A stretch of 64,000 bases of DNA from Planococcus ruber (GTDB taxonomy: Bacteria > Bacillota > Bacilli > Bacillales_A > Planococcaceae). The stretch spans positions 207,395-271,394 of the forward strand of contig NZ_JALHAG010000001.1 in the NCBI RefSeq assembly GCF_022819085.1. Reading direction: 5' to 3'. A program made the position numbers and the translations under genes. The notes beneath the pieces are model-generated. The model saw only the letters and a program-made list of their open reading frames with translations. It did not search any database and was not told the origin of the DNA. This document shows positions 7,822 through 16,620 of the stretch, one piece after another (the stretch's first letter is position 1; each line of letters opens with the position of its first letter).

Positions 7822-8734
7822 ATGATTTGTTTTGAAGTTCTTCAATAACCGGGACTGCAATATCAGGACGGCGGGTAATAATGCCTTTCGCTCCAGCTGC
7901 TATCAAGGCTTTCATCTCTTCCGCATCATCGATTGTCCAATAATGTACGGAAACGTTCAGGTTTTCCAAGAATGAGATAAATCGCTGGGAGTCGAGTCTG
8001 AACATGGATGATCGAACCGGAATTTGGAAGACATCGGCTCTTGGCTGATAAAGATGGCCGAACTGGCTATTGAAAGCCGTGAACGCTTTGCGTACTTCGT
8101 TTTCGCCAGCTCCAATTGCGACACGGTTTTGTGCGTACAAATTAAACCGGTCAATTTGCTCGTCGAAGAAACTGGTCACGACAACGCGATTTTGGACGTC
8201 CATCGACTCGATCAAACGCCATAACTTCGAAGGGATCAAGCTGCCTTCATACGTTTCTGGCGAATCTTTAATATCAATATTGATGAGCATATGCGGAAAT
8301 TTCTCGAATAATTCCTTCAGCAATACGACTTTCTCGCCTTTTCCACGATAAGAATGGCGGCCGTCGGCATCGATAAAGTGATAGCCCAGGTCAAACCCGC
8401 GCAGTTCTTCCAACGTCATATCCGCTACGCGGCCTGCTCCGTCGGTTGTACGGTCCACATATTCGTCATGGAAAACTAGAATTTCTTCATCTTTCGTCAA
8501 TCGGATATCAATTTCAAATCCTTGTACGCCTAATTCCGCAGATTGCTTGAATGCGGCCATCGAACTCTCAGGGGCGATACCACAGCCGCCGCGGTGAGCC
8601 AATACGATAGGCTGGCCATAATCCAAAGCTTCAGTTTGCGGACGCTTTTGCGGATTAGCCATTGCTTTTGTCCCTGCCCAGGCTGCTGCTCCAACTGCTA
8701 CGGCAGCAAGGCCAATTTTCGTTTTCTTCCCCAT
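7820..8734 (-). CDS. Glycerophosphodiester phosphodiesterase family protein
   Basis: A 304-residue GDPD-family TIM-barrel enzyme with an N-terminal signal or anchor (hydrophobic residues 6-25). The catalytic pattern is complete: HRGG (around residue 48), the metal-binding EIDIR (around 74), VFHD (around 88), and IDIKD near 153. The family hydrolyses glycerophosphodiesters to glycerol-3-phosphate and an alcohol. Secretion suggests scavenging of lipid head-group or teichoic acid products, but the substrate is not determined. The ribosome site is GAGGGGG, 11 bases before the ATG. It is a monocistronic unit opposed to ricF. Confidence 0.88.
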   Translation of the reverse strand: MGKKTKIGLAAVAVGAAAWAGTKAMANPQKRPQTEALDYGQPIVLAHRGGCGIAPESSMAAFKQSAELGVQGFEIDIRLTKDEEILVFHDEYVDRTTDGAGRVADMTLEELRGFDLGYHFIDADGRHSYRGKGEKVVLLKELFEKFPHMLINIDIKDSPETYEGSLIPSKLWRLIESMDVQNRVVVTSFFDEQIDRFNLYAQNRVAIGAGENEVRKAFTAFNSQFGHLYQPRADVFQIPVRSSMFRLDSQRFISFLENLNVSVHYWTIDDAEEMKALIAAGAKGIITRRPDIAVPVIEELQNKS

Positions 8735-8924
8735 CTTATGTAATACCCCCTCAAAATATAACTATAGACATTATAGCGAATTAACTACTTTATTGTTAGT
8801 TTAATCCGATAGCGTTTTGTTCACTATACCCCAAAAAATCCATTTCATTCTCACCACTCAAAAAAGTTGGGGTCTGCATACAGTTTTTTGATGGATTTGA
8901 AGCGGCAATGCTGGATTTGTTTGG

Positions 8925-8954
8925 TTGCGGCATTTTTCTTTCCTATGGTATCCT
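8925..8954 (+). promoter_or_regulatory. Promoter of the ylbG leader
   Basis: TTGCGG (8925-8930) and an extended -10 TGGTATCCT (8946-8954) are separated by 18 bases. It lies about 150 bases before ylbG, giving a long 5' leader. The stretch 8735-8924 between the divergent GDPD gene and this promoter holds nothing else that I can identify. Confidence 0.65.
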
Positions 8955-8961
8955 AAACTAA

Positions 8962-9095
8962 ATGCAAAGAGTCTGCACACGAGCATATTCATGTTTAGCT
9001 TTAGCGTGTGCTGAAAAGGCCAGAGAATTATGTTCCATTGGCCTCCGAACTTTTCGGGGTGCGGGATTGATATGCCGTTAAATCGGTAGAAAAGA
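8962..9095 (+). ncRNA. Structured 5' leader RNA before ylbG, possible ylbH-leader family member
   Basis: The untranslated leader can form three hairpins: GCACACG/CGTGTGC (8975-8981 with 9005-9011), AGGCCA/TGGCCT (9017-9022 with 9039-9044) and CCGAA/TTCGG (9045-9049 with 9053-9057). A competing seven-pair helix, TCTGCAC-type (8972-8978) with GTGCGGG (9059-9065, two G-U pairs), would close a junction around them but breaks the first hairpin. A conserved RNA called the ylbH leader is known upstream of the ylbG-ylbH genes in Bacilli, and the position here agrees. I could not check its consensus. There is no poly-U terminator, so any control would act on ribosome access or RNA stability. Confidence 0.55.
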
Positions 9096-9104
9096 GGGGA
9101 ATTT

Positions 9105-9377
9105 ATGCGAGATCGTCAAGGCCTCATTGTCTACGTGCATCATTTGAAACAAGCTAAATCATTGCGCAAATTCGGACATGTTCACTTTATTTCGAGAAAG
9201 CTGAAGTATGTCGTACTTTATATGGACCAGGAAGCGATTGAAGCGACCAAAGCTAAATTATCGAAGCTTCCTTATGTCAAGCAAGTGCTTGAATCCTATC
9301 GGCCATTCATTAAAACTGAGTATGAAAATGCCAAGCCCGATAAAGCGAAAGAATACGACTATAAGATCGGACTTTGA
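9105..9377 (+). CDS. ylbG: YlbG family protein (DUF2129/UPF0298)
   Basis: A 90-residue cytoplasmic protein of the YlbG family, found next to rsmD across Bacilli and of unknown function. It begins with a conserved [15 protein letters not shown] segment and has alternating strands and helices. The start ATG has a GAGGGG site 6 bases before it. It is preceded by a long structured leader. Its stop codon directly abuts the stop codon of the opposing gene, with no terminator between them. Confidence 0.92.
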   Translation: MRDRQGLIVYVHHLKQAKSLRKFGHVHFISRKLKYVVLYMDQEAIEATKAKLSKLPYVKQVLESYRPFIKTEYENAKPDKAKEYDYKIGL

Positions 9378-9758
9378 TTATTGCATCGGCGGAATATAAT
9401 GGTTTAACCGCAAAATGGCAATCAAGTGGCTGAAGTACATGGTTTTGTCCACATAAACGGAAGAATGTTTAACTTCCATTTTTATGGGTGTATGGCCTTG
9501 TTTTTCTACAGCCTCCTGAAAAATAGCCAGGCGTTTGGAGTCCTCTGGAATTCCTTCGCGGCAAAGGTAGATGGGCATGAAATTGCCTTCTTCTGCAGGT
9601 TTAAAAGCAGCGGCAATCGAGAGAACCGGTTTGCCTTCCTTGTCTTTGGAGGCAAATACGAATCCATGAAGAAAACGGTGTGAATTTGTGGCGATCAGTT
9701 CCCGGAGTTCGTATATATCTCCGTAACCTTCTCCAAGTTCGATAAAACGTTGGATCAT
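9378..9758 (-). CDS. Conserved uncharacterised protein of Bacillales
   Basis: A 126-residue soluble protein. I recognise the MIQRFIELGEGYGDIYEL start and the NHYIPPMQ end as typical of a small conserved Bacillales family that is sometimes auto-labelled methylthioribose kinase. No kinase motif is present and the protein is far too short for that enzyme, so the label should not be used. The function is unknown. It lies in the opposite direction between ylbG and rsmD, where B. subtilis has the two genes adjacent, and it has no visible terminator of its own before ylbG. Confidence 0.8.
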   Translation of the reverse strand: MIQRFIELGEGYGDIYELRELIATNSHRFLHGFVFASKDKEGKPVLSIAAAFKPAEEGNFMPIYLCREGIPEDSKRLAIFQEAVEKQGHTPIKMEVKHSSVYVDKTMYFSHLIAILRLNHYIPPMQ

Positions 9759-9840
9759 GAGATCACGTCCTTTCCAAAATCCATTTTACCATTACCAAAA
9801 AACTTATCCAGAAGAAATTTAGCAAATAAGAGGCGATAGT

Positions 9841-10888
<1,048 letters not shown>

Positions 10889-10911
10889 GTCACGTTTTGC
10901 GTGGCTTTTTG
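10889..10911 (+). terminator. Terminator after coaD
   Basis: GTCACG (10889-10894) pairs with CGTGGC (10900-10905), including one G-T pair, and a run of five T follows. The stem is short, so readthrough into ddcP is possible. Confidence 0.65.
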
Positions 10912-10943
10912 TAATTGGGCTGCTAAAAAGGAAGGAGCAGCGT

Positions 10944-11969
10944 ATGAAAAATAAAAAACTGATTATGGTAGTAATTGTAGCCGCACTGGCTATTTTCGTT
11001 TCAACGTACCGCTTAGACTTGTATATCACTCGGCCAGGCGGTGCTTACGAATTGAGCCCTCTTGTGAAAGTTGAAGGGGGAGATGAAGATGACGAAGGGA
11101 CATTGAGCCTGATGACGGTTTCCATGTTGAATGCGACACCTTCCCTCTATTTATATGCCAAAGTGAAAGACGGCTATAAGATTTTAAAGCCGGAAGAAGT
11201 CAGAAGCCCGCATGAAAGTGACGAGGAATACAACGTCCGCCAACTCAAGCTGATGTCGGATTCCCAAATCAACGCTTTGCAAGTAGCTTTTGAACAAGCG
11301 GAACTGCCTTACGAGGTGACCAATAATGGCGTATTCGTTTTGAATGTGCTGGAAGGCGGAGCAGCAGATGGGACTTTGCAGGCCGGAGATCAGGTGCTTT
11401 CTATAGACGGCAATGAATTTTCTGCCCAGCAGGATTTTGTCGATTACATTTCGAGCAAAAAAGAAGGTGAATCTGTAGAAGTTGTCTATGAACGCGACGA
11501 CCGGAAGATCACCAATGAAATCGAACTGGCTCCGCTGCCGAGTGAACCCGAACGTATTGGCCTTGGCATCTCTTTTGTAGAAAATAAAGATATTATGACA
11601 ACCCCGAAAGTGGAAATTGATTCCGATTCCATCGGCGGCCCTTCTGCCGGTTTGATGTTCACGTTGGAAATCATTAATCAATTGTTGGATGAGGATATTA
11701 CGAAAGGCTACAACGTAGCAGGCACTGGCACGATGTCCAGTGACGGAAGTGTAGGAAGAATTGGCGGCATCGACCAGAAAATCATCGCTGCCGACAATGA
11801 AGGAATCGAAATTTTCTTCGCTCCGGATGATGAAGCCGAAGGCATAGATGAAACGAATTACGATGTAGCAGTAGAAACGGCTGAAAAAATCAAGTCAGAC
11901 ATGGAAATTGTTCCGGTTCAAAACGTTAACGATGCGCTCGATTATTTAGCGGGTTTAGACGCTAAGTAG
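10944..11969 (+). CDS. ddcP: DdcP (YlbL), membrane-anchored PDZ/Lon-like protease
   Basis: A 341-residue protein with an N-terminal membrane anchor (about 5-23), a PDZ domain (about 115-195) and a C-terminal S16 Lon-type protease domain. The catalytic serine is S234 in GGPSAGL and the lysine is K279 in GIDQK. In B. subtilis DdcP helps recovery from the DNA damage checkpoint by degrading the division inhibitor YneA. ylbJ and ylbK, which lie between coaD and ylbL in B. subtilis, are absent here. A GGAAGGAG site precedes the ATG. The 3' end overlaps the convergent tmcAL gene by 28 bases. Confidence 0.94.
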   Translation: MKNKKLIMVVIVAALAIFVSTYRLDLYITRPGGAYELSPLVKVEGGDEDDEGTLSLMTVSMLNATPSLYLYAKVKDGYKILKPEEVRSPHESDEEYNVRQLKLMSDSQINALQVAFEQAELPYEVTNNGVFVLNVLEGGAADGTLQAGDQVLSIDGNEFSAQQDFVDYISSKKEGESVEVVYERDDRKITNEIELAPLPSEPERIGLGISFVENKDIMTTPKVEIDSDSIGGPSAGLMFTLEIINQLLDEDITKGYNVAGTGTMSSDGSVGRIGGIDQKIIAADNEGIEIFFAPDDEAEGIDETNYDVAVETAEKIKSDMEIVPVQNVNDALDYLAGLDAK

Positions 11970-13156
11970 AAAGGCGGAGTGGAGTATTCCTTTTGAAGGT
12001 CGGAAATTCCCATGCCTGACAAGTACATGTAGCTTGCATGGATATCGAGTCCTCCCATCGCGTCGTTGAGTTCAGCGGCGCGGCTGACAAGGGGAAGTTC
12101 GATATTCTTTTTTTGTGCATTGAGATAGTGCCGGCCGGTTTCTGTCATGCCCAGCAAACGAAGATACGCCGGTTTTTCAAAAGATCGCAGTTGTTCCCAA
12201 GTAAAGCCCGTATAAATATGGGTAAGCATCCGCTGAACGCGTGTTCTTGTAAAGCGTTTGGACTTGATGCGCGCAATGAAAGGTTCGAAATAAGCTTCTT
12301 TCTTTGCAGCTTCGAAAATGAGATTTTCTATGCCTTCCGTCACTTCAGCAAACCGTTTCAGATTTTCCGGCCGTTCCCGGAGAATAATCGTGCGAAGCAT
12401 GGGATAAAATAATTCCCAGCTGCCAAACCTGCCATGAAGTTCATGAAATGAAACAAGGGAGTGGATGGAAGCAGCTGGCATAAAACGGGAAAGCTCTTCG
12501 AGCGACCCCTCCTCAAAAAATGCTTTTCGGATGCCTGTTGCGCTGGCAATCGTCAAATCTTTATTGACCGGATCATGGTAGTTGGCGGCAATCCGCTGGA
12601 TGGTCAACGGACGAATCGCGAACCCGTTGTTTTTCGCCGCTTCTATGTAATGGTAGCCCAGAATGTTATTGGGCTGAGATAAATCAGCGAATCCCGCATC
12701 CGAGCCTGTAATAGCTTTATAAGCGTTGTTTAGAGCTTTTGGATAGCTGATGCCCGTTTGGACAGCTTCATGGATCAGACGTTCATATTCAGCGCGGTGA
12801 GCGGTTAATAAGGCATAGGAATTTAAGAAAGGTTCGATAGCGCCTTGCTCGCTGCCGAAACAGAAAGATTCGCTGCCGATGGCTTCTAATAGATGGATGG
12901 CGCCTTTTGCAAAATCGGAAGCCTGCCCTGTAGCGTAGACGTAAGGAAGTTCAATAACCACGTCGACGCCATTTTGGAGCGCCATTTCGCAACGTGTCCA
13001 TTTATCGGCAAAAGCCGGCTCGCCGCGCTGGAGAAATTGTCCGCTCATGACAGCGATGACGACATCAGCGCCGGATTTTTTTCTGGCTTGTTCTGCATGG
13101 TAAAGATGTCCGTTATGAAATGGATTGTATTCAACAATAATACCTGTAGCTTTCAT
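11942..13156 (-). CDS. tmcAL: tRNA(Met) cytidine acetate ligase TmcAL (YlbM)
   Basis: A 404-residue enzyme of the nucleotidyltransferase fold. It uses acetate and ATP to make N4-acetylcytidine at the wobble position of elongator tRNA-Met. The N-terminal signature VEYNPFHNGH (about residues 8-17) carries the HxGH ATP-binding motif, and VVIAVMSGQFLQRGEPA follows. The middle helical region contacts tRNA. The ribosome site AGGGGAGAG precedes the ATG. It is convergent with ddcP, sharing 28 bases with no terminator, and divergent from the DUF177/rpmF operon. Confidence 0.95.
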   Translation of the reverse strand: MKATGIIVEYNPFHNGHLYHAEQARKKSGADVVIAVMSGQFLQRGEPAFADKWTRCEMALQNGVDVVIELPYVYATGQASDFAKGAIHLLEAIGSESFCFGSEQGAIEPFLNSYALLTAHRAEYERLIHEAVQTGISYPKALNNAYKAITGSDAGFADLSQPNNILGYHYIEAAKNNGFAIRPLTIQRIAANYHDPVNKDLTIASATGIRKAFFEEGSLEELSRFMPAASIHSLVSFHELHGRFGSWELFYPMLRTIILRERPENLKRFAEVTEGIENLIFEAAKKEAYFEPFIARIKSKRFTRTRVQRMLTHIYTGFTWEQLRSFEKPAYLRLLGMTETGRHYLNAQKKNIELPLVSRAAELNDAMGGLDIHASYMYLSGMGISDLQKEYSTPPFYLASKPAK

Positions 13157-13187
13157 TTGGCTCTCCCCTTTGGTAAACTTAATCTAC

Positions 13188-13217
13188 AGTATACCGATGT
13201 TTAGAAACCCCTGACAA
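13188..13217 (-). promoter_or_regulatory. Promoter for tmcAL
   Basis: On the minus strand TTGTCA (13217-13212) and TATACT (13193-13188) are 18 bases apart. It stands back to back with the promoter of the rpmF operon. Confidence 0.75.
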
Positions 13218-13226
13218 GATTTTATC

Positions 13227-13255
13227 TTGACATCTTTTTCTGTACATTATATAAT
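13227..13255 (+). promoter_or_regulatory. Consensus sigma-A promoter for the DUF177-rpmF operon
   Basis: TTGACA (13227-13232) and TATAAT (13250-13255) both match consensus fully, with a 17-base spacer. This is the strongest promoter seen in the window, as expected for a ribosomal protein gene. Confidence 0.92.
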
Positions 13256-13283
13256 CAACTTTGTTGTCTTAGAGGTGATACTT

Positions 13284-13817
13284 ATGAAAATGGCGATTCA
13301 ACAGCTTCAAAAGTTTCGCAAAGACGGAATGCCAATCGACGAAACAATCCGATTAGATGCAGTGAAAGATCGCAATAGTGATATTCGTGATGTTTCTCCT
13401 ATGCATGTCACCGGTCATTGTACAGTTGGTTCGCAGCAAATAACGTGCCAGCTCCATCTCGAAGGCAAGTTGATCTTGCCTTGTGCACGAACTTGGGAAG
13501 ACGTTGAATTCCCGATTGACGTGGAATCGGTTGAAATTTTTTCTTGGTCTGAAAAAGACCGGGAAAGCAGGGAAGATAATGTTCACTTTGTAGACGCTGA
13601 AACAATCGATCTTCAGCCGATCCTGGAAGAGCTTATTTTGCTTGAGATACCGATGCAAGTCTTTAAGGAAGACGCCGACGAAGCCGTTATAACTGGCGGC
13701 AATGACTGGTCGTATTCAACGGATGAGCAAGTGGAAGCCGAGAAAGCAGAAGCACCACCAAAACCGGATCCAAGACTTGCTGATTTAGCAAAGTATTTTG
13801 ATCAGTCAGATGAATAG
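13284..13817 (+). CDS. ylbN: YceD family protein (DUF177), YlbN
   Basis: A 177-residue acidic protein of the YceD/DUF177 family, almost always encoded just before rpmF. It has a conserved central motif with cysteines (CTVGSQQITCQLHLEG around residues 51-66). The family is linked to large-subunit rRNA or ribosome assembly in plants and bacteria; its function here is inferred from that. The start at 13284 is chosen for the AGAGGTGA site and the MKMAIQQLQKF N-terminus. The upstream in-frame codon at 13227 lies inside the promoter and cannot be used. Confidence 0.88.
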   Translation: MKMAIQQLQKFRKDGMPIDETIRLDAVKDRNSDIRDVSPMHVTGHCTVGSQQITCQLHLEGKLILPCARTWEDVEFPIDVESVEIFSWSEKDRESREDNVHFVDAETIDLQPILEELILLEIPMQVFKEDADEAVITGGNDWSYSTDEQVEAEKAEAPPKPDPRLADLAKYFDQSDE

Positions 13818-13841
13818 AATCATTGTAAGGAGGTGTCACCA

Positions 13842-14018
13842 ATGGCTGTACCGTTCAGAAGAACGTCCAAAACCGTTAAAAGAAAACGCCGTACTCATTT
13901 CAAATTGTCAGTGCCGGGCATGGTAACTTGCCCTAGCTGTGGCGAATCGAAATTGGCTCACCACGTCTGCAAAGCATGTGGATCATACAAAGGGAAAGAA
14001 GTTGTAGCAAGCAAATAA
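13842..14018 (+). CDS. rpmF: 50S ribosomal protein bL32
   Basis: A 58-residue basic ribosomal protein starting [10 protein letters not shown]. It is the zinc-binding form: two CxxC-type pairs, CPSCG and CKACG, lie around residues 31 and 44. The start at 13842 follows AAGGAGGTG. It is co-transcribed with the DUF177 gene, a near-universal pairing, and closed by a strong terminator. Confidence 0.97.
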   Translation: MAVPFRRTSKTVKRKRRTHFKLSVPGMVTCPSCGESKLAHHVCKACGSYKGKEVVASK

Positions 14019-14036
14019 ACCAGTATTTGCTGCTAA

Positions 14037-14076
14037 AAGGCTATTGAGAGGCCATGGCTCTCGATAGCCTTTTTCT
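14037..14076 (+). terminator. Terminator of the rpmF operon
   Basis: The stem AGGCTATTGAGAG / CTCTCGATAGCCT has one mismatch-like G-T pair and is followed by TTTTT. It sits just after rpmF. Confidence 0.92.
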
Positions 14077-14103
14077 CTATCTGGATTTAAAAGGAGTGGT
14101 TTG

Positions 14104-14853
14104 ATGTCTTATAAAATAGATTTGTCAGGTGGCATATTGACTTTTACCATCGATCGTCCCCATATCCGAAACGCTATCAATGATGAAGTGATCCAAGGCC
14201 TTGAAGAATTAGTCGCGCAAGTACATAACCATGACCCGCAGTTTGTCATTATCACCGCTTCAGGGGAACAAGCTTTTTGTTCCGGCGGCGACCTGTCCGT
14301 TTATCAGCATTTGCGTACGCGGAATGAAGCCTATCCTATGCTGAAAAAAATGGGCGACGTTCTCTATCGAATAAAGACCTTACCGGTTCCGGTGGTCGCG
14401 CTGGTCAACGGCATGGCCGTCGGCGGCGGCTGTGAAATCGCTACTGCCTGCGATTACCGCCTAGTCCTAAGCCATGTAAAATGCGGCTTTATCCAAGGGA
14501 CGCTCGCCATTACAAGCGGCTGGGGCGGCGGCACGTATGCAATGGAAACCATGCCGCATGCCCAAGCGCTGAAAATGCTGAGTGAAGCGAGAGTCTATAC
14601 AGCTCAGGAATTGCTTGAAAACGGCTGGGCCACTAAAGTGGTGGAATCCGAGGCCGATGTAGAAGCCTTTTTCCAATCGATGAAAAAGATACGTCCGGAA
14701 GTTCACCGGGCCTATAAAGAAATTGCCATCCGCAAATGGCAAAGTTCTCATTTAAAAGATCGTGTAAGCGAAGAAATCCGCTTGTGTGCAGAATTGTGGG
14801 AAGCAGATGCCCACCACGATGCGGTCGAAAGGTTCTTAAATAAAAAGAAATAA
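14104..14853 (+). CDS. Enoyl-CoA hydratase/isomerase (crotonase) family protein
   Basis: A 249-residue protein with the crotonase fold. The oxyanion-hole regions are present: AFCSGGDL (around residue 58) and NGMAVGGGCEIATACDYR (around 101). By hand alignment to mitochondrial enoyl-CoA hydratase, the two catalytic glutamates are replaced, by Gly in FIQGTLAITSG and by Lys in ALKMLS. A standard hydratase reaction is therefore unlikely. It could be an isomerase, hydrolase or decarboxylase of the same fold. ATG at 14104 is preferred over TTG at 14101 for spacing to AAGGAG. It stands alone between two terminators, next to a carboxylase operon. Confidence 0.82.
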   Translation: MSYKIDLSGGILTFTIDRPHIRNAINDEVIQGLEELVAQVHNHDPQFVIITASGEQAFCSGGDLSVYQHLRTRNEAYPMLKKMGDVLYRIKTLPVPVVALVNGMAVGGGCEIATACDYRLVLSHVKCGFIQGTLAITSGWGGGTYAMETMPHAQALKMLSEARVYTAQELLENGWATKVVESEADVEAFFQSMKKIRPEVHRAYKEIAIRKWQSSHLKDRVSEEIRLCAELWEADAHHDAVERFLNKKK

Positions 14854-14860
14854 ATAAAGC

Positions 14861-14906
14861 AACGTTAAAGCCATACTGGAATCTCAGTATGGCTTTAACG
14901 TTGTTT
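14861..14906 (+). terminator. Strong intrinsic terminator after the crotonase gene
   Basis: An 18-base-pair perfect stem (14861-14878 with 14885-14902; arms end in CATACTG and CAGTATG) is followed by TTTT. The flanking sequence is not A-rich, so it acts mainly on the plus strand. Confidence 0.92.
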
Positions 14907-14962
14907 TCAATTCTTAGCAAAGTTTCCGTGAAACTCCGAAATGATAATTTTTATAAGAATAG

Positions 14963-14992
14963 TTGAAATCGCTTACAAATTTCGTATATGCT
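14963..14992 (+). promoter_or_regulatory. Promoter for the acyl-CoA carboxylase operon
   Basis: TTGAAA (14963-14968) and TATGCT (14987-14992) have an 18-base spacer and lie 35 bases before the first carboxylase gene. No operator could be recognised. Confidence 0.6.
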
Positions 14993-15027
14993 AGAGAAGG
15001 GAGAAAAACACAGGGGGTATTTCTTAT

Positions 15028-16377
15028 ATGAATAAAATCCTGATTGCCAACCGCGGCGAAATTGCACGCCGAATTATTCGCACGTGCAATAAGCTGGGGA
15101 TCCAAACGGTTGCTATCCACTCTGAGGCTGATGGGGATCTGCCTTACGTGAGTGAAGCAACGGAACATGTATTGATTGGGCCGAATCCGGTTGTCCAATC
15201 CTATTTGCAAGGGGACAAAATTATTGAAGCAGCAAAAGCGCACGGCGCATCGGCTATCCATCCCGGATACGGCCTATTGTCCGAAAATGCGGAGTTTGCG
15301 CGCAAAGTCGAAGAAGCGGGATTGATTTTCATCGGTCCAGCCGCTGATATAATCGAAAAAATGGGCGATAAAATCGAATCGCGCAGAACGATGATTGAGG
15401 CCAATGTTCCAGTAGTGCCTGGGACAGAAAACGGCGTAGCCACTTTAGAAGAGGCAATCAAAGAAGCGGAAGCCATCGGCTATCCTGTTATGCTGAAGGC
15501 TAGTGCCGGAGGCGGAGGCATTGGCATGGTGCGCTGTGATAGTGAGCAAGCGCTCAGTCAACAGTTTGTATCGGTGAAAAATCGTGCGAAAGCCTATTTT
15601 GGCGATGACATCGTTTTCTTGGAGAAGTTCTTGCCGAATGCCCGCCATATCGAAGTTCAAATTTTTGGAGACCAGCATGGCAATATCATCCATCTTTTTG
15701 AACGGAATTGCTCTGTTCAGCGCCGCAACCAGAAAGTGATTGAAGAGTCGCCTTCGCCGAATTTGCCGCAGGATGTTAGGGAAAAGCTTTGCGAAGCAGC
15801 CGTACAGGCAGCCAAAGCGGTCGCTTACACAAATGCAGGCACGGTAGAATTTATTGTGGATGAAAATAATGAGTTCTATTTCCTGGAAATGAACACAAGG
15901 CTTCAAGTCGAGCATCCGGTAACGGAACAAGTAACCGGGCTTGACCTGGTGGAATGGCAGTTGAAAGTCTCTAACGGAGAAGAGCTGCCTGCACAAACTG
16001 AAATTGAATCGGCTGGCCATGCGATTGAATACCGGATTTATGCAGAAGATCCGAAGACGTTCTTCCCGTCGCCCGGAACGCTTGAAAAAATCATTTGGGG
16101 GCAAGATGCCCGCATTGAATCGGGCTACGAACAAGGCAATGCAGTAACGCCGTTCTACGATCCGATGATTTCCAAAATCATTGTAACGGGAGAAGACCGG
16201 ATTGATGCGCTCCGCAAATCACAGAATTTTTTCAATCATGCTACAATAGCGGGAGTGAAGACGAACATCCCGTTGTTCCACGAATTTATTGAATCTCCGG
16301 AATTCGTTTCGGGAGACTATGCAACATCGACATTATCAAATTGGATGGAAAAATCAAAGGAGGAATCGGGATTATGA
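15028..16377 (+). CDS. Biotin carboxylase subunit of an acyl-CoA carboxylase
   Basis: A 449-residue ATP-grasp enzyme that carboxylates protein-bound biotin. The N-terminal domain starts NRGEIARRIIRT. The glycine-rich ATP loop KASAGGGGIGM lies around residue 158, and the family signatures HIEVQIFGD and EMNTRLQVEHPVTE are around 208 and 286. It is AccC-like, but its neighbours (a free biotinyl protein and a carboxyltransferase fused in one chain) point to a propionyl-, methylcrotonyl- or similar acyl-CoA carboxylase rather than the fatty-acid enzyme. It overlaps the next gene by four bases. The specific substrate is not resolved. Confidence 0.9.
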   Translation: MNKILIANRGEIARRIIRTCNKLGIQTVAIHSEADGDLPYVSEATEHVLIGPNPVVQSYLQGDKIIEAAKAHGASAIHPGYGLLSENAEFARKVEEAGLIFIGPAADIIEKMGDKIESRRTMIEANVPVVPGTENGVATLEEAIKEAEAIGYPVMLKASAGGGGIGMVRCDSEQALSQQFVSVKNRAKAYFGDDIVFLEKFLPNARHIEVQIFGDQHGNIIHLFERNCSVQRRNQKVIEESPSPNLPQDVREKLCEAAVQAAKAVAYTNAGTVEFIVDENNEFYFLEMNTRLQVEHPVTEQVTGLDLVEWQLKVSNGEELPAQTEIESAGHAIEYRIYAEDPKTFFPSPGTLEKIIWGQDARIESGYEQGNAVTPFYDPMISKIIVTGEDRIDALRKSQNFFNHATIAGVKTNIPLFHEFIESPEFVSGDYATSTLSNWMEKSKEESGL

Positions 16378-16589
16378 AAGAAGTAAAAGCATCGATGGCA
16401 GGGACCGTATTAAACATTTTGGTAGCAGAAGGGGATGCCGTATCGGCAGGGCAAGCAATTTTAACGTTGGAATCCATGAAAATGGAAATTCCAGTCGAAG
16501 CGGAAGCGGGCGGCAAAGTGGAAAAAATCCACGTTGAAGTCGGCGGCTTTGTCAATGAAGAAGATACGTTAATCACATTCGGCGAATAA
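16374..16589 (+). CDS. Biotin/lipoyl attachment (biotin carboxyl carrier) protein
   Basis: A 71-residue carrier consisting of a single biotinyl domain. The biotinylation site is the lysine in ESMKMEI (about residue 35). The start ATG at 16374 overlaps the previous stop in the ATGA pattern, behind GGAGGAA, and gives the N-terminus MKEVKASMAG. An in-frame codon at 16341 would add residues not typical of the family. It delivers carboxybiotin from the carboxylase subunit to the carboxyltransferase encoded next. Confidence 0.93.
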   Translation: MKEVKASMAGTVLNILVAEGDAVSAGQAILTLESMKMEIPVEAEAGGKVEKIHVEVGGFVNEEDTLITFGE

Positions 16590-16620
16590 CAACGGATTTC
16601 CATGCAAAGGGGATGCAGAA

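Noticed and set aside
9378-9758. Possible methylthioribose kinase
   Set aside because: At 126 residues it is far too short and has no kinase motifs; the name seems to be a database carry-over.
15445-16134. 229-codon open frame on the minus strand inside the biotin carboxylase gene
   Set aside because: It is a mirror of a strongly conserved coding region, has no ribosome site and its translation resembles no protein family.
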